A stretch of 62,095 nt of DNA from Rhodocyclaceae bacterium (GTDB lineage: Bacteria > Pseudomonadota > Gammaproteobacteria > Burkholderiales > Rhodocyclaceae). The position numbers and the translations under genes are program-made. Where the stretch lies: assembly GCA_028687645.1 (NCBI GenBank), contig JAQTZQ010000005.1:1-62095 (forward strand), written 5' to 3'. Below are positions 18,114 to 30,054 of this stretch, one piece after another (positions within the stretch are counted from its first letter, which is position 1; every line of letters begins with the position of its first letter). The notes under the pieces are model-generated. The model made no database searches. It was not told where the DNA came from and was given only the letters and a program-made list of their open reading frames with translations.

Positions 18114-19454
18114 TTACTTAACCATCGGAGAACCTTTGAAGTTTGCTTTCTTCAAAAGGCTTTCGTACTGATGTGACATTACGTAAGCCTGAACCTGAGA
18201 CATGAAGTCCATGGTCACGACCACGATAATCAAAAGCGATGTACCACCAAAATAAAATGGAACATTCCACTTCAAAATCAGGAACTCAGGTAGCAAACAG
18301 ACAATAGTGATGTAGGCCGCACCAATCAGCGTCAGTCGCATCAAAATCTTGTCGATGTAACGTGAAGTCTGCTCGCCAGGACGAATACCAGGGACAAACG
18401 CACCGCTTTTCTTCAGGTTATCCGCCGTCTCCTTGGAATTAAAGACCAGCGCGGTGTAAAAGAAGCAAAAGAATACGATCGCAGCAGCGTACAACATTAC
18501 ATAAATCGGTTGCCCCGGCGATAGCGCTCCAGCGATATCTTTAAGCCAGCGCATAGACTCACCAGAGCCGAACCATCCTGCTACAGTTGCCGGGAACAAA
18601 ATAATTGATGAGGCGAAAATCGGCGGGATAACGCCCGACATATTCAACTTCAGTGGCAAATGGGAGTTTTGACCACCATAAATTTTGTTACCCACTTGAC
18701 GCTTTGCGTAATTAACCAGAATTTTCCGTTGACCGCGCTCAACAAAAACAACGAACGCTGTTACCAACACGACGAGCACACAAATCAACAATGCTGTCAG
18801 AGGATGCATCGCACCAGTGCGAACTAATTCTAGAAGACCACCAATGGCATTAGGTAAGCCGGCTGCAATACCAGCAAAAATAATGATCGAAATACCATTG
18901 CCCAAGCCACGCTCGGTAATCTGCTCACCGAGCCACATCAGGAACATTGTTCCCGTTACGAGTGTCGATATGGTGGTTACGCGGAACATAAAACCTGGAT
19001 CGCTCACCAAACCCGCCTGTGCTTCTATCGCAATAGCGATACCCAGCCCTTGGAACAACGCAAGGCCAAGTGTCCCGTAGCGCGTGTATTGCGTAATCTT
19101 GCGCCGTCCCGCCTCGCCCTCTTTCTTCAATGCTTCGAGTTGAGGACTAGCGACACTCATCAACTGCATGATGATCGAGGCGGAGATGTAGGGCATGATC
19201 CCTAGGGCGAAAATAGTAAAACGCGACAGAGCGCCACCGGAGAACATGTTGAACATGCCCAGAATGCCACCCTGTTGCGAATTAAATAGCTCAGCCAGTG
19301 CGTTGGGATCAATCCCGGGCACCGGGATATGAGCACCAATTCGGTACACCACCAGCGCCCCGAGCAGGAACAACAAACGACGCTTTAAATCGCCGAATTT
19401 GCCGCCCTTGCCGGCTGTATTAGGATTTGCAGCCAACGTGCCAACCTCTCTCAA
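18114..19454 (-). CDS. secY: Preprotein translocase channel subunit SecY
   Basis: SecY forms the inner-membrane protein-conducting channel with SecE and SecG. The 446-residue protein has about ten membrane helices, and the conserved segments [20 protein letters not shown] and the cytoplasmic loop with [12 protein letters not shown] are readable. It is cotranscribed with the spc ribosomal genes, 2 bp after rplO. secE lies about 26 kb upstream in the same supercluster. Confidence 0.99.
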   Translation of the reverse strand: MREVGTLAANPNTAGKGGKFGDLKRRLLFLLGALVVYRIGAHIPVPGIDPNALAELFNSQQGGILGMFNMFSGGALSRFTIFALGIMPYISASIIMQLMSVASPQLEALKKEGEAGRRKITQYTRYGTLGLALFQGLGIAIAIEAQAGLVSDPGFMFRVTTISTLVTGTMFLMWLGEQITERGLGNGISIIIFAGIAAGLPNAIGGLLELVRTGAMHPLTALLICVLVVLVTAFVVFVERGQRKILVNYAKRQVGNKIYGGQNSHLPLKLNMSGVIPPIFASSIILFPATVAGWFGSGESMRWLKDIAGALSPGQPIYVMLYAAAIVFFCFFYTALVFNSKETADNLKKSGAFVPGIRPGEQTSRYIDKILMRLTLIGAAYITIVCLLPEFLILKWNVPFYFGGTSLLIIVVVTMDFMSQVQAYVMSHQYESLLKKANFKGSPMVK

Positions 19455-19456
19455 AC

Positions 19457-19891
19457 TTACTCAGCAACCGAGCCACCAACGGCTTCAATTGCAGCCTTGG
19501 CACCCTTGGTTGCGCCGACGCCTTTCAGCGTGACTTTACGACTAATCTCGCCGGCCAAAATTACCTTGGCAGACAACGCGTCACCAGGAACGATTCCAGC
19601 AGCCTGAAGTGCCAGAAGATCGATTTCATCCAAGGGCATACGCTCAAGATCGGTCAGACGGATTTCATAATTGCGGGCACGCGTCAATGAATTGAAGCCT
19701 CGCTTAGGCAAACGACGCTGCAAAGGCATTTGACCGCCCTCGAAGCCAACCTTATGGAAACCACCTGAACGGGACTTTTGCCCTTTGTGGCCACGACCGC
19801 AAGTCTTTCCTAGACCAGAACCGATGCCACGTCCGACGCGACGACGTTCCTTCTTTGAGCCCTCAGCAGGCTTGATGGTATTCAGTTGCAT
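19457..19891 (-). CDS. rplO: 50S ribosomal protein L15
   Basis: L15 is a late-assembly 50S protein. The 144-residue sequence has the glycine-rich arginine-rich N-terminal arm ([21 protein letters not shown]) and a globular C-terminal half. It is between rpmD and secY with almost no spacing, so secY expression should depend on its translation. Confidence 0.98.
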   Translation of the reverse strand: MQLNTIKPAEGSKKERRRVGRGIGSGLGKTCGRGHKGQKSRSGGFHKVGFEGGQMPLQRRLPKRGFNSLTRARNYEIRLTDLERMPLDEIDLLALQAAGIVPGDALSAKVILAGEISRKVTLKGVGATKGAKAAIEAVGGSVAE

Positions 19892-19894
19892 TGC

Positions 19895-20077
19895 TTACCC
19901 CTCAACCTTGAGCAGATACTGAATCTTGTGAATCATCCCGCGAACCGAGGGCGTGTCAACTAACTCAGACGAACTATTAAGTTTACGCAAACCAAGACCC
20001 CGAACCGTAGCACGATGATCCTGCTTGGTGCCGATAACGCTCTTAACAAGCGTTACTTTGATTTTATTGTCAGCCAT
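19895..20077 (-). CDS. rpmD: 50S ribosomal protein L30
   Basis: At 60 residues it is the short bacterial L30 ([20 protein letters not shown] through [13 protein letters not shown]). It lies between rpsE and rplO with 3-bp gaps on each side. Confidence 0.97.
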   Translation of the reverse strand: MADNKIKVTLVKSVIGTKQDHRATVRGLGLRKLNSSSELVDTPSVRGMIHKIQYLLKVEG

Positions 20078-20080
20078 TGA

Positions 20081-20608
20081 TTACCCCAGAACCCGTTCAA
20101 CCGAAAGACCACGCTTGGCGGCGATTTCAGCTGGCGTATTAACCTTGGACAGACCGTTGATGGTAGCGCGAACGATGTTGTACGGGTTCGTTGAGCCATG
20201 AGCCTTGGCTACAACATTGGTAACACCAACAACTTCAAATACGGCACGCATGGCGCCACCAGCAATAATGCCCGTCCCTTCCGGAGCCGGCTGAATCATC
20301 ACAGTAGTCGCACCATGAGATCCCATCACTGTGTGATGGACCGTGCCGTTTTTAAGGCTGACACGGGCAATTTTACGACGCGCTTCTTCCATTGCTTTTT
20401 GAACCGCAACCGGCACCTCACGGGACTTACCCTTACCCATGCCAATTCCGCCATCACCATCGCCAACCACGGCCAACGCAGCGAAGCCGAGAATTCGACC
20501 ACCCTTTACGACCTTGGTAACGCGGTTGACCGCAACCATCTTTTCGCGCATGCCATCATCGCGCTCTTCAGCCTGTTGCGGCTTCTTGTTTCTTTCAGGT
20601 TTAGCCAT
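20081..20608 (-). CDS. rpsE: 30S ribosomal protein S5
   Basis: S5 contributes to decoding fidelity and mRNA unwinding at the entry channel. The 175-residue protein contains the loop associated with spectinomycin sensitivity ([20 protein letters not shown]) and the C-terminal [16 protein letters not shown]. Its N-terminal lysine/glutamate-rich extension is a little longer than in E. coli. Confidence 0.98.
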   Translation of the reverse strand: MAKPERNKKPQQAEERDDGMREKMVAVNRVTKVVKGGRILGFAALAVVGDGDGGIGMGKGKSREVPVAVQKAMEEARRKIARVSLKNGTVHHTVMGSHGATTVMIQPAPEGTGIIAGGAMRAVFEVVGVTNVVAKAHGSTNPYNIVRATINGLSKVNTPAEIAAKRGLSVERVLG

Positions 20609-20634
20609 TTTCTAACCCTTTCCTTTCGCGACGA

Positions 20635-20991
20635 TCAGAACTTCAGACCGGCTTCACGCGCGGCTTCAGCCAACGCCTGAACTCGACCGTGGTACTGAAG
20701 ACCGGAACGATCAAAAGCCACCTGCTCAATGCCGACGGCTTTAGCGCGCTCAGCAATCAGCTTGCCAACAGTCGTGGCTGCAGCTTTGTTACCGCCATTC
20801 GGAACGTCCTTGCGAACGCCAATTTCAAGCGTGGAAGCCGAAGCCAGAACTTTTCCGCCACAAGGCGAAATGATCTGGGCGTAAATATGGCAATTTGAGC
20901 GATTGACGCACAAACGGACAGCTTTGAGCTCGGCGATTTTGGCCCGGGTTTTGCGGGCACGGCGCAAACGCGCTTCATTCCTGTTAAACAT
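20635..20991 (-). CDS. rplR: 50S ribosomal protein L18
   Basis: L18 binds 5S rRNA and brings it to the 50S subunit with L5. The 118-residue protein has the usual [12 protein letters not shown] arm and the C-terminal [25 protein letters not shown]. Confidence 0.98.
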   Translation of the reverse strand: MFNRNEARLRRARKTRAKIAELKAVRLCVNRSNCHIYAQIISPCGGKVLASASTLEIGVRKDVPNGGNKAAATTVGKLIAERAKAVGIEQVAFDRSGLQYHGRVQALAEAAREAGLKF

Positions 20992-21000
20992 ATGCCATCC

Positions 21001-21531
21001 TTACTTCTTCTTGGTTTCCTTGATAACCACCACCTCATCCGAATACCGAACTCCCTTGCCCTTATAGGGCTCCGGTTTGCGATATGCACGGATTTCCGCG
21101 GCGACCTGACCGACCTGCTGCTTGTCCGAACCCTTGATCAGGATTTCGGTTTGGGTCGGGCACTCTACCTTCACACCTGCCGGCATCGTGTGCGCCACGG
21201 GGTGAGAAAAGCCAAGAGAAAGATTTAAAACATCGCCCTGTGCTTGAGCACGATAGCCAACACCAACTAATTGGAGTTTTCTCTCAAAACCCTTGGAAAC
21301 ACCCAAAACCATATTATTGAGATTGGCGCGCATGGTTCCCCACATTGCAGGTCCATTTTCGACGCCCTCATTTTTAGCAACAGAAACATTACCACCATTA
21401 CTCGTCACCGTAACCGCCGGATGAACAGATGCCGTTAGGGTGCCCAATGGCCCAGTAACTGTAATCTGATCAGCGACCGAAACCGTCACACCGGCGGGCA
21501 GCACAATTGCATTCTTACCAATACGCGACAT
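21001..21531 (-). CDS. rplF: 50S ribosomal protein L6
   Basis: L6 sits near the base of the L7/L12 stalk and the sarcin-ricin loop. The 176-residue protein starts [15 protein letters not shown] and ends with [22 protein letters not shown]. It follows rpsH by 10 bp. Confidence 0.98.
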   Translation of the reverse strand: MSRIGKNAIVLPAGVTVSVADQITVTGPLGTLTASVHPAVTVTSNGGNVSVAKNEGVENGPAMWGTMRANLNNMVLGVSKGFERKLQLVGVGYRAQAQGDVLNLSLGFSHPVAHTMPAGVKVECPTQTEILIKGSDKQQVGQVAAEIRAYRKPEPYKGKGVRYSDEVVVIKETKKK

Positions 21532-21541
21532 GATTCCTCCG

Positions 21542-21937
21542 TTACGCGACGATGCAGAGCACTTCGCCGCCAGTTTTGCTGGCCCGCGCTTTGCGATCCG
21601 TCATGACACCCTTAGGAGTGGATACAATAGCCACGCCCAAGCCGTTCATAACACGAGGAATGTCGTCACAGCCTTTATAAACACGCAAACCTGGCTTAGA
21701 GATACGCTCGATGCGTTCAATTACCGGACGGCCAGCATAATATTTCAGGGTGATTTCTAACGTTGGCTTACCATTATTGGGAGCAACGGAAAAATCATCG
21801 ACATACCCCTCATCTTTCAACACGGCAGCAATCGCCACCTTTACTTTTGATGATGGCATGGAAACAGACGCCTTTTCGGCGAGCTGGGCGTTGCGGATAC
21901 GTGTCAGCATATCCGCGATCGGGTCACTCATAGACAT
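21542..21937 (-). CDS. rpsH: 30S ribosomal protein S8
   Basis: S8 is a primary 16S rRNA binder and in E. coli represses the spc operon by binding the rplE mRNA region. The 131-residue protein has [16 protein letters not shown] and the C-terminal [20 protein letters not shown]. Whether the spc feedback site exists here I could not tell. Confidence 0.98.
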   Translation of the reverse strand: MSMSDPIADMLTRIRNAQLAEKASVSMPSSKVKVAIAAVLKDEGYVDDFSVAPNNGKPTLEITLKYYAGRPVIERIERISKPGLRVYKGCDDIPRVMNGLGVAIVSTPKGVMTDRKARASKTGGEVLCIVA

Positions 21938-21952
21938 ATCGTACCCTCCTGA

Positions 21953-22258
21953 TTACCAGCTGGCCTTAACAACACCCGGAATCTCACCACTAAAGGCGAG
22001 CTCACGGATCTTGTGGCGACACAGACCGAATTTACGAAAAACACCACGCGGACGGCCCGTCAAAGCACAACGATTTCGAAGACGGGCCGGGCTGGAATTA
22101 CGGGGAAGCGCCTGCATTTTTAAACGGGCCTCGAAACGCTCTTCGTCAGAAAGATTCGAATTGTCCATAACTGCCTGCAGGGCAGCACGCTTCTTGGCGA
22201 ACTGCGCTACCGTTTTGCGGCGCTTTTCTTCGCGGTTGATCAGAGCAAGTTTTGCCAT
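21953..22258 (-). CDS. rpsN: 30S ribosomal protein S14 (zinc-free type)
   Basis: The true start is the ATG at 22258 ([15 protein letters not shown]), giving the usual 101 residues; the frame runs 39 bases further upstream into rplE. The C-terminal half has no CxxC pairs, so it is the C-minus form. It contrasts with the C-plus S4 and L36 in this window. Confidence 0.97.
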   Translation of the reverse strand: MAKLALINREEKRRKTVAQFAKKRAALQAVMDNSNLSDEERFEARLKMQALPRNSSPARLRNRCALTGRPRGVFRKFGLCRHKIRELAFSGEIPGVVKASW

Positions 22259-22265
22259 GATTTCC

Positions 22266-22805
22266 TCAGTTCTTGAACGGAAACTTGAACGCCGCAAAAA
22301 GTGCTTTTGCCTCTGCGTCAGTTTTAGCTGTTGTCGTGATGCTGATATTCATCCCGCGAAGAGCATCGATCTTGTCGTACTCGATTTCCGGAAAAATAAT
22401 CTGCTCCTTGACACCCATGTTGTAGTTTCCCTGGCCATCAAAACCCTTGGCAGATATACCACGGAAGTCGCGAACACGCGGCAGGGCAATAGTAACCAGA
22501 CGATCAAGAAACTCGAACATCCGCGGCCCACGCAGGGTAACCATACAACCAATCGGATAACCATCACGTATCTTAAATCCAGCGATGGATTTGCGAGCCT
22601 TGGTCGTAACTGGCTTTTGACCCGCAATCTTCTGCATATCGCCAACTGCGTGCTCAAGAACCTTCTTATCAGCAACCGCCTCACCAACACCCATGTTAAG
22701 CGTGATCTTGGTAATACGCGGCACCTCCATTACGGACTTATAGGCAAATTGCTTTACCAGATCAGCAACGACGGTCTCTTTGTAGAATTGTTGCAAACGC
22801 GCCAT
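22266..22805 (-). CDS. rplE: 50S ribosomal protein L5
   Basis: L5 binds 5S rRNA and contacts P-site tRNA. The 179-residue protein has the family segments [19 protein letters not shown] and [22 protein letters not shown]. Ends FKFPFKN as typical. Confidence 0.98.
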   Translation of the reverse strand: MARLQQFYKETVVADLVKQFAYKSVMEVPRITKITLNMGVGEAVADKKVLEHAVGDMQKIAGQKPVTTKARKSIAGFKIRDGYPIGCMVTLRGPRMFEFLDRLVTIALPRVRDFRGISAKGFDGQGNYNMGVKEQIIFPEIEYDKIDALRGMNISITTTAKTDAEAKALFAAFKFPFKN

Positions 22806-22814
22806 GATTTTCCT

Positions 22815-23132
22815 TTATGCGTTTACCAGCTCGCCGTTCGACTTGAACACGCGAACCTTGCGGCCATCATCAAGCAACTTGAAGCCGACACGGTCAGCTT
22901 TCTTTGTAGCAGGATTAAATAGCGCAACATTGGAAAGATGAATTGGCATGTCTTTATCAATAATGCCACCCGCCACACCCTTGACCGGATTTGGCTTAAC
23001 GTGCTTTTTGGCACGATTAACACCCTCAACAAGCACATGCTCATCATCGACACGACGCAGCACGGTACCGCGCTTGCCCTTGTCTTTACCAGTCGTGACA
23101 ACAATATCGTCACCTTTACGAATCTTTTCCAT
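22815..23132 (-). CDS. rplX: 50S ribosomal protein L24
   Basis: L24 is an early-assembly protein at the tunnel exit. The 105-residue protein has an N-terminal KOW motif ([19 protein letters not shown]) and the [11 protein letters not shown] segment. It lies between rplN and rplE. Confidence 0.98.
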   Translation of the reverse strand: MEKIRKGDDIVVTTGKDKGKRGTVLRRVDDEHVLVEGVNRAKKHVKPNPVKGVAGGIIDKDMPIHLSNVALFNPATKKADRVGFKLLDDGRKVRVFKSNGELVNA

Positions 23133-23141
23133 GGCTCGCCT

Positions 23142-23510
23142 TTACAGAACTTCTGGCGCCAAGGACACGATCTTCATGAACTTTTCTGTACGCAATTCAC
23201 GCGTCACCGGCCCAAAGATACGAGTCCCAATCGGCTCGAGCTTGTTATTCAAGAGGACCGCGGCATTGCCATCGAAGCGCACCAGCGAACCATCCGGACG
23301 ACGCACACCCTTAGCAGTACGAACCACCACGGCATTGTAAACGTCACCTTTTTTTACGCGACCACGCGGCGCAGCATCCCTGATGCTTACCTTGATCACA
23401 TCACCAATGCCAGCATAACGGCGTCGAGAGCCGCCCAGCACCTTGATACACATAACTGAACGCGCGCCGGTATTATCGGCGACATCCAGCGTCGTCTGCA
23501 TCTGAATCAT
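23142..23510 (-). CDS. rplN: 50S ribosomal protein L14
   Basis: L14 forms inter-subunit bridges. The 122-residue protein starts [19 protein letters not shown]. It is the first gene of the spc operon, 153 bp after rpsQ, and the promoter at 23615-23644 lies in that gap. Confidence 0.98.
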   Translation of the reverse strand: MIQMQTTLDVADNTGARSVMCIKVLGGSRRRYAGIGDVIKVSIRDAAPRGRVKKGDVYNAVVVRTAKGVRRPDGSLVRFDGNAAVLLNNKLEPIGTRIFGPVTRELRTEKFMKIVSLAPEVL

Positions 23511-23600
23511 TTGTTTAACTCCAACTTAATCCGCTTAAGGCGGTCAGTCTTGGAACCCGTAAGGGTCGAATATTTTCGCCGATTCAAAGTGCCAATCAGC

Positions 23601-23628
23601 AAAAAAGAAGCCGGATTATACCGGCTCC
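23601..23628 (-). terminator. S10-operon terminator after rpsQ
   Basis: On the - strand GGAGCCGG, loop TATAAT, CCGGCTTC and six T form a Rho-independent terminator 36 bp past the rpsQ stop. One G-U pair is in the stem. The loop doubles as the -10 box of the next operon. Confidence 0.75.
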
Positions 23629-23644
23629 TTTATCAACAATGCAA
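23615..23644 (-). promoter_or_regulatory. Spc-operon promoter with -10 box in terminator loop
   Basis: On the - strand TTGCAT (bases 23644-23639), an 18-base spacer and a consensus TATAAT (23620-23615) precede rplN by about 105 bases. The E. coli spc promoter also lies between rpsQ and rplN. The TATAAT is exactly the loop of the hairpin listed at 23601-23628. Confidence 0.6.
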
Positions 23645-23663
23645 GTATTTTCAGAAACTTTCG

Positions 23664-23930
23664 TTATAAAACGATAGCCTTCTGCAATACGCTGGTTACA
23701 GCCCAAGTCTTTGTGCGAGAAACCGGACGGGTCTCAACGATCTCGACAAGATCACCCGTCTTGGCGGAATTTCCTTCATTATGGGCGTGATACTTTTTGG
23801 AACGGATCATGATCTTGCCATACATAGGGTGCTTGACCTTACGCTCAACTAGAACGGTAACCGTCTTTTCCATTTTGTCGCTGACAACACGACCGATCAA
23901 TGTACGTTTGACGCTGGTGGTTTCGCTCAT
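23664..23930 (-). CDS. rpsQ: 30S ribosomal protein S17
   Basis: S17 binds 16S rRNA early in 30S assembly. The 88-residue protein has the OB-fold segments [19 protein letters not shown] and [20 protein letters not shown]. It ends the S10 operon; its start overlaps the rpmC stop by 4 bases. Confidence 0.98.
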   Translation of the reverse strand: MSETTSVKRTLIGRVVSDKMEKTVTVLVERKVKHPMYGKIMIRSKKYHAHNEGNSAKTGDLVEIVETRPVSRTKTWAVTSVLQKAIVL

Positions 23931-24121
23931 TGCTGCACCGCTTTCTCACGGATAAGTGTGCGGACTCGAGCAATATCGCGACGCACCTTGGACATTTGGC
24001 TGGTATTTGATAGCTGCTGTGTAGCCAGCTGCATACGCAGGCCAAACTGAGCCCGCAACAAATCCAGCAATTCTTTATTGAGCTCGTCCGCGCTCTTGGT
24101 TCTCAGTTCACTAGCTTTCAT
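23927..24121 (-). CDS. rpmC: 50S ribosomal protein L29
   Basis: At 64 residues ([20 protein letters not shown]) it is the normal helical hairpin that sits at the polypeptide exit and docks trigger factor with L23. It is 2 bp from rplP. Confidence 0.97.
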   Translation of the reverse strand: MKASELRTKSADELNKELLDLLRAQFGLRMQLATQQLSNTSQMSKVRRDIARVRTLIREKAVQQ

Positions 24122-24123
24122 GA

Positions 24124-24537
24124 TTACCCCAGATGACGAGTCACGAAGGTGGTTGCGATCGGCAACTTCGCAGCTGCGAGGGCAAACGCCTCACGTGCAA
24201 TCACCTCATCAACCCCATCCATTTCATACAGAACCTTGCCCGGCTGAATTTCAGCAACCCAATACTCAGGATTACCTTTACCGTTACCCATGCGAACCTC
24301 TGCAGGTTTCTTGGAGACCGGTTTGTCCGGGAAGATACGAATCCAGATACGGCCACCTCGTTTGATGTGGCGCGTCATGGCACGACGGGCTGCTTCGATT
24401 TGACGGGCAGTCAGACGACCGCGGCCAATGGCTTTAAGACCCCATTCACCAAACGACACTTTTGTGCCACGGGTCGCCAGACCTTCGTTACGGCCCTTAT
24501 GTTCTTTGCGGAACTTGCGACGATTAGGTTGCATCAT
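24124..24537 (-). CDS. rplP: 50S ribosomal protein L16
   Basis: L16 shapes the A-site tRNA region. I place the start at the ATG of [15 protein letters not shown] (24537, 137 residues), matching the family N-terminus; a GTG at 24546 lies within the rpsC end. The segments [15 protein letters not shown] and [13 protein letters not shown] are typical. Confidence 0.97.
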   Translation of the reverse strand: MMQPNRRKFRKEHKGRNEGLATRGTKVSFGEWGLKAIGRGRLTARQIEAARRAMTRHIKRGGRIWIRIFPDKPVSKKPAEVRMGNGKGNPEYWVAEIQPGKVLYEMDGVDEVIAREAFALAAAKLPIATTFVTRHLG

Positions 24538-24538
24538 C

Positions 24539-25333
24539 TTAGGCACCTGCCTTTCTTACGCGAGCACCCGGAGCACCACCTTCAGAAGGGCCATCGGCCT
24601 TCTTGACGGTGCGGGTACGCGGCTTGTCACCCTCTGGCTTGCCAGGATTACGACGCGGACGACGGTCATCGGCAGCCGGCTCGACCGCTTCGGGCTGCTC
24701 ATTGCGCTCAAGCATGTCACCCTTGTAGACCCAGACTTTGATCCCGATAATGCCGTAGGTGGTCAGCGCTTCGGACGTTGCGTAGTCGATATCGGCACGC
24801 AAGGTATGAAGCGGAACACGTCCTTCGCGATACCATTCGCGACGGGCAATTTCAGCACCGTTGAGACGACCGGAGCTCATCACTTTGATGCCCTTCGCGC
24901 CTAGACGCATGGCATTTTGCATGGCACGCTTCATGGCACGACGGAACATAATGCGCTTTTCGAGTTGCTGGGCAATCGAATCGGCGATCAGTTGGGCATC
25001 AAGTTCAGGCTTGCGAATTTCTTCGATCGAAACGTGAACCGGAACACCCATGATGCGCTGAAGATCTGAGCGAAGTTGCTCGATATCTTCACCCTTTTTA
25101 CCGATCACGACACCCGGACGGGCGGAGAAAACGGTAACACGGGCATTTTTGGCCGGACGCTCGATCAGGACACGCCCAACTGAGGCATGCGCCAATTTAC
25201 GCTTGAGATACTCACGAACTTTGACATCTTCGTGCAGCATCCCGGGGAAGTCCTTGCTGTTGGCGTACCAGCGTGAACTCCAGTTTTTTGTGACTGCCAG
25301 GCGAAAGCCAGTCGGATTAATCTTCTGTCCCAT
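24539..25333 (-). CDS. rpsC: 30S ribosomal protein S3 with C-terminal extension
   Basis: S3 lies at the mRNA entry channel. The KH domain region ([18 protein letters not shown]) and [20 protein letters not shown] are clear. At 264 residues it is about 30 longer than E. coli S3; the extra C-terminal tail is charged and disordered (Arg/Pro/Lys-rich, from about residue 220), which is common in betaproteobacteria. Confidence 0.98.
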   Translation of the reverse strand: MGQKINPTGFRLAVTKNWSSRWYANSKDFPGMLHEDVKVREYLKRKLAHASVGRVLIERPAKNARVTVFSARPGVVIGKKGEDIEQLRSDLQRIMGVPVHVSIEEIRKPELDAQLIADSIAQQLEKRIMFRRAMKRAMQNAMRLGAKGIKVMSSGRLNGAEIARREWYREGRVPLHTLRADIDYATSEALTTYGIIGIKVWVYKGDMLERNEQPEAVEPAADDRRPRRNPGKPEGDKPRTRTVKKADGPSEGGAPGARVRKAGA

Positions 25334-25342
25334 GGCTTTTCC

Positions 25343-25672
25343 TTAGTTACCAACGGTCAGATAAATATGGCAGGTCGGCTTGACGATCCGATTGCCACGA
25401 CCCTTGGCGCGGGCGGTGAAGCGCTTCAATACCATACCTTTTTCGACGTAGATGATTTTCACCTTCAGTTCGTCGATATCGGCACCGTCATTGTGCTCGG
25501 CGTTGGCGATAGCCGACTCCAGCACTTTTTTGACGATACCAGCACCCTTTTTGGGGGAGAAGGCCAGGATGTCGAGAGCCTGACCGACCGGCTTGCCACG
25601 CACCAGATCCGCAACCAAGCGACCTTTTTGCTCTGAGAGGCGTACGCCTCGTAGACTTGCACGAGTTTCCAT
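25343..25672 (-). CDS. rplV: 50S ribosomal protein L22
   Basis: L22 contributes the beta-hairpin lining the exit tunnel, the region where macrolide-resistance changes occur. The 109-residue protein has [23 protein letters not shown] and the hairpin [13 protein letters not shown] without deletions or insertions. Confidence 0.98.
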   Translation of the reverse strand: METRASLRGVRLSEQKGRLVADLVRGKPVGQALDILAFSPKKGAGIVKKVLESAIANAEHNDGADIDELKVKIIYVEKGMVLKRFTARAKGRGNRIVKPTCHIYLTVGN

Positions 25673-25681
25673 GTCAGCTCC

Positions 25682-25957
25682 TTACTTCTTGGCCTTTTTG
25701 CCGGCGGTGTGACCCTTGAACGTCCGGGTCAGCGAAAATTCGCCCAGCTTGTGACCGACCATATTTTCGGTAACAAACACCGGAATATGCTGCTTGCCAT
25801 TATGAACAGCGATCGTCAGACCGATAAAATCGGGGAGGATCGTTGAGCGACGTGACCAGGTCTTGATCGGGCGCTTGTCGTTATTGGCACGAACCGCTTC
25901 GACTTTGTCGAGCAGATGCATATCAACAAACGGGCCCTTTTTAAGAGAACGTCCCAT
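25682..25957 (-). CDS. rpsS: 30S ribosomal protein S19
   Basis: S19 sits in the 30S head near S13. The 91-residue protein begins [16 protein letters not shown] and carries [18 protein letters not shown] and [16 protein letters not shown]. It lies between rplB and rplV. Confidence 0.98.
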   Translation of the reverse strand: MGRSLKKGPFVDMHLLDKVEAVRANNDKRPIKTWSRRSTILPDFIGLTIAVHNGKQHIPVFVTENMVGHKLGEFSLTRTFKGHTAGKKAKK

Positions 25958-25967
25958 TTCCTACCCC

Positions 25968-26795
25968 TTAACGCTTGTGACGACGCTGCACGATCATGCT
26001 ATCCGTGCGCTTGTTGCTACGGGTGCGATAGCCCTTGGTAGGCTGGCCCCATGGATTAACCGGGACACGGCCTTCGCCGGTACGACCTTCACCACCACCG
26101 TGCGGGTGATCGCACGGGTTCATGGCAACGCCACGAACCGTCGGACGAATACCACGCCAGCGATTGGCACCGGCCTTACCGATTTTGCGTAGGTTATTTT
26201 CCTCATTACCGACTTCTCCGACGGTCGCGCGGCATTCGACATGAACGCGACGCACTTCGCCTGAGCGCAGACGGATCTGAGCATATATACCTTCACGAGC
26301 CAGCAACTGAGCCGAGGTTCCGGCGGAACGAGCCAACTGAGCACCCTTGCCAGGCATCATTTCAACGCAGCAAATCGTCGTACCAACCGGAATGTTGCGA
26401 ATCGGCAGCGAGTTACCCGATTTGATCGGCGCTTCGGAGCCATTCATGATCGGCTGACCAACCACCATGCCCTTGTTAGCAATGATGTAACGACGCTCAC
26501 CGTCTGCATAACAGAGCAGCGCGATATTTGCCGTGCGGTTCGGATCGTATTCCAGACGCTCAACTTTGGCCGGGATGCCGTCCTTGTTGCGCTTGAAGTC
26601 GACGATACGATACGACTGCTTGTGACCGCCGCCTTGATGGCGAACCGTGATGCGACCGTTATGATTCCGGCCAGCCTTGCTATTTTTGCTCTCAACCAGC
26701 GGAGCAAATGGCTTGCCTTTGTGCAGGTTCGCATTGACGACCTGGACGACAGCACGACGGCCGGGGGAAGTCGGCTTGACTTTAACGAGTGCCAT
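25968..26795 (-). CDS. rplB: 50S ribosomal protein L2
   Basis: L2 is needed for subunit joining and peptidyl-transferase activity. The 275-residue protein has [19 protein letters not shown] near residue 43 and the conserved C-terminal [14 protein letters not shown]. Its start overlaps the rplW stop by one base. Confidence 0.99.
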   Translation of the reverse strand: MALVKVKPTSPGRRAVVQVVNANLHKGKPFAPLVESKNSKAGRNHNGRITVRHQGGGHKQSYRIVDFKRNKDGIPAKVERLEYDPNRTANIALLCYADGERRYIIANKGMVVGQPIMNGSEAPIKSGNSLPIRNIPVGTTICCVEMMPGKGAQLARSAGTSAQLLAREGIYAQIRLRSGEVRRVHVECRATVGEVGNEENNLRKIGKAGANRWRGIRPTVRGVAMNPCDHPHGGGEGRTGEGRVPVNPWGQPTKGYRTRSNKRTDSMIVQRRHKR

Positions 26796-27097
26796 TAGGC
26801 ATTCCCCCCTTCAACAAAATTAATTTCCTGGCCAGCTTTGAGGCTCACGTAGGCTTTTTTCCAGCCCTTGCGACGACCGACCGAACCCTTAAAACGCTTG
26901 ACTTTGCCTTTGACATTGGCGACCTGAACGGACTCAACATCAACCTTGAACAGCAGCTCGACCGCAGCCTTGATTTCCGGCTTGGTAGCATCGGAGGCAA
27001 CACGGAAGACCACTTGCTCGTACTTGTCGGCAATATAGGTCGCTTTTTCGGAGATTTGCGGCGCCAGCAGCACCTGCATTAGACGTTGTTGGTTCAT
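26795..27097 (-). CDS. rplW: 50S ribosomal protein L23
   Basis: L23 is the docking site for trigger factor and SRP at the exit tunnel. The ATG at 27097 ([18 protein letters not shown]) overlaps the rplD stop (ATGA) and is preceded by GAGGAG at 27105-27110; this gives 100 residues. The GTG at 27103 is less likely. Confidence 0.97.
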   Translation of the reverse strand: MNQQRLMQVLLAPQISEKATYIADKYEQVVFRVASDATKPEIKAAVELLFKVDVESVQVANVKGKVKRFKGSVGRRKGWKKAYVSLKAGQEINFVEGGNA

Positions 27098-27717
27098 CCC
27101 CACATCTCCTCGAACTTGGCCACGGCGTTCTTGGTGACCAGAATCTTGGCGAAACGCACGAGCGATACCGGATCAGCTTCCTGAGCCTCGAGCACCAGAA
27201 CGTTAGGCAGGTTGCGTGAAGAGAGATAGAGATTCTCGTTCAGCGCATCCGTGATGACCAGAAGATTACCCTCAAGACCCATACTCTTCATTTTTTCCAT
27301 GAACAACTTGGTCTTCGGTGCGTCTATCGACAATTCGTCGACGACGATCAGGCGATCCTGACGGGCCAACTCAGAGAGGATCGATGCCATACCGGCACGG
27401 AACATCTTCTTGTTAACCTTCTGGCTGAAATTTTCTTCCGGCGAATTCGGGAAGATCCGACCGCCGCCGCGCCACAACGGGCTGCCATTACTACCAGCAC
27501 GGGCACGACCCGTACCTTTTTGGCGCCACGGCTTGGTGGTGGTGTGGCGAACCTCGGAACGATCCTTTTGCTGGCGATCACCGGAGCGTGCGTTGGCCTG
27601 ATAGGCGACGACGATCTGATGAACCAGGGCTTCGTTGAATTCGCGACCGAATAGCACATCAGAAGCCTGCAGCTTCGCTGCTTCCTGACCTTGCTGATTG
27701 ATAACTTTAAGTTCCAT
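27094..27717 (-). CDS. rplD: 50S ribosomal protein L4
   Basis: L4 lines the exit tunnel and in E. coli represses and attenuates the S10 operon. The 207-residue protein has the tunnel loop [16 protein letters not shown] could not confirm an S10 leader target upstream of rpsJ here. Confidence 0.98.
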   Translation of the reverse strand: MELKVINQQGQEAAKLQASDVLFGREFNEALVHQIVVAYQANARSGDRQQKDRSEVRHTTTKPWRQKGTGRARAGSNGSPLWRGGGRIFPNSPEENFSQKVNKKMFRAGMASILSELARQDRLIVVDELSIDAPKTKLFMEKMKSMGLEGNLLVITDALNENLYLSSRNLPNVLVLEAQEADPVSLVRFAKILVTKNAVAKFEEMWG

Positions 27718-27726
27718 GTCGCCCCC

Positions 27727-28365
27727 TTAGCCCTTGACTGCCGGACGCACAACGACGTCAGCACCCTTGGCACCAGGAACGGCACCACGAACCAGCAACA
27801 GCTGGCGCTCGGAATCGACACGCACAACCGTCAAGCCCTGCATCGTGGACTGCACGTCACCCATGTGACCGGCCATGCGCTTACCCGGAAAAACCCGACC
27901 CGGATCCTGCGCCATACCGATCGAACCCGGCGCGTTGTGCGACAGCGAGTTACCGTGGGTAGCACGATTGGAACTGAAGTTGTGGCGCTTGATACCGCCC
28001 TGAAAACCCTTACCGATAGATGTTCCCGTCACATCCACTTTTTGCCCTTCGGCGAAAATGGTGACAGCAACCTGATCGCCGGCCTTAAAAATGGCCAGTT
28101 GCTCAGTATCGATACGGAATTCCTTGAGCACATGCCCGGCTTCCACACCCGCCTTGGCCAGATGGCCTGCAATCGGCTTGGAAACACGCGAGGCACGGCG
28201 CTTGCCGAAGGTGACCTGAATGGCTGCGTAGCCATCGATCTCCGGCGTTTTGACTTGGGTCACGCGATTGTTGGACACATCAAGCACAGTTACCGGAATG
28301 GACGCGCCATCCTCAGCAAAAATGCGAGTCATGCCCACCTTGCGACCTACAAGGCCTAGACTCAT
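27727..28365 (-). CDS. rplC: 50S ribosomal protein L3
   Basis: L3 nucleates 50S assembly. The start at 28365 ([16 protein letters not shown]) follows a GAGGAG ribosome-binding site and gives 212 residues; the frame extends 51 bases further upstream without support. [19 protein letters not shown] is the segment that reaches toward the peptidyl-transferase centre. Confidence 0.98.
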   Translation of the reverse strand: MSLGLVGRKVGMTRIFAEDGASIPVTVLDVSNNRVTQVKTPEIDGYAAIQVTFGKRRASRVSKPIAGHLAKAGVEAGHVLKEFRIDTEQLAIFKAGDQVAVTIFAEGQKVDVTGTSIGKGFQGGIKRHNFSSNRATHGNSLSHNAPGSIGMAQDPGRVFPGKRMAGHMGDVQSTMQGLTVVRVDSERQLLLVRGAVPGAKGADVVVRPAVKG

Positions 28366-28449
28366 GGTTATTCTCCTCATCACCGGCTGCGATTGGCCGG
28401 TCGATGTAAACAACAAATGGGTAGCCGCTGCCGACCACCCCCGAAAGGC

Positions 28450-28483
28450 GCGGATTATATCCGCATTACTACTGTTACTGCAA
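28450..28483 (-). promoter_or_regulatory. Possible internal promoter of rplC with -10 box in a palindrome
   Basis: On the - strand TTGCAG (28483-28478), an 18-base spacer and TATAAT (28459-28454) lie about 90 bases before rplC. The TATAAT lies in GCGGAT-ATA-ATCCGC (28450-28464). The -35 box lies in the last codons of rpsJ. Confidence 0.45.
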
Positions 28484-28786
28484 CTTGATTTCGACGTCTA
28501 CGCCAGCCGGCAGGTCGAGCTTCATCAGCGCATCGACTGTTTTGTCTGTCGGATCAACGATATCCATCAGACGCAGATGGGTGCGAATCTCGAGCTGATC
28601 GCGCGAAGCCTTGTTGACGTGCGGCGAGCGAAGGATGTCGAAACGCTGCTTGCGGGTCGGCAAAGGTACCGGACCACGAACAACGGCGCCGGTGCGCTTG
28701 GCGGTTTCAACAATTTCCTGGGCTGACTGATCGATCAAACGATAATCAAAGGCTTTCAAACGGATGCGGATTTTTTGATTAGACAT
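28475..28786 (-). CDS. rpsJ: 30S ribosomal protein S10 (NusE)
   Basis: S10 is a head protein and, as NusE, part of antitermination complexes with NusB and NusG. The ATG at 28786 ([20 protein letters not shown]) gives the standard 103 residues. It starts the S10 operon, 62 bp after tuf, with a GAGCGG/CCGCTC hairpin at 28808-28827 in the gap. Confidence 0.98.
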   Translation of the reverse strand: MSNQKIRIRLKAFDYRLIDQSAQEIVETAKRTGAVVRGPVPLPTRKQRFDILRSPHVNKASRDQLEIRTHLRLMDIVDPTDKTVDALMKLDLPAGVDVEIKLQ

Positions 28787-28848
28787 GGGAACTTCCAAAG
28801 AGCGATAGAGCGGACCTTAGCCCGCTCCGGATTTTTCAAAAGAGCGAA

Positions 28849-30039
<1,191 letters not shown>

Positions 30040-30054
30040 TATGTGTTCTCCGGG

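Noticed and set aside
21750-22922. 390-codon open frame on the + strand
   Set aside because: It runs antisense across rpsH, rpsN, rplE and rplX, whose - strand proteins are all clearly real. The translated sequence matches no known fold.
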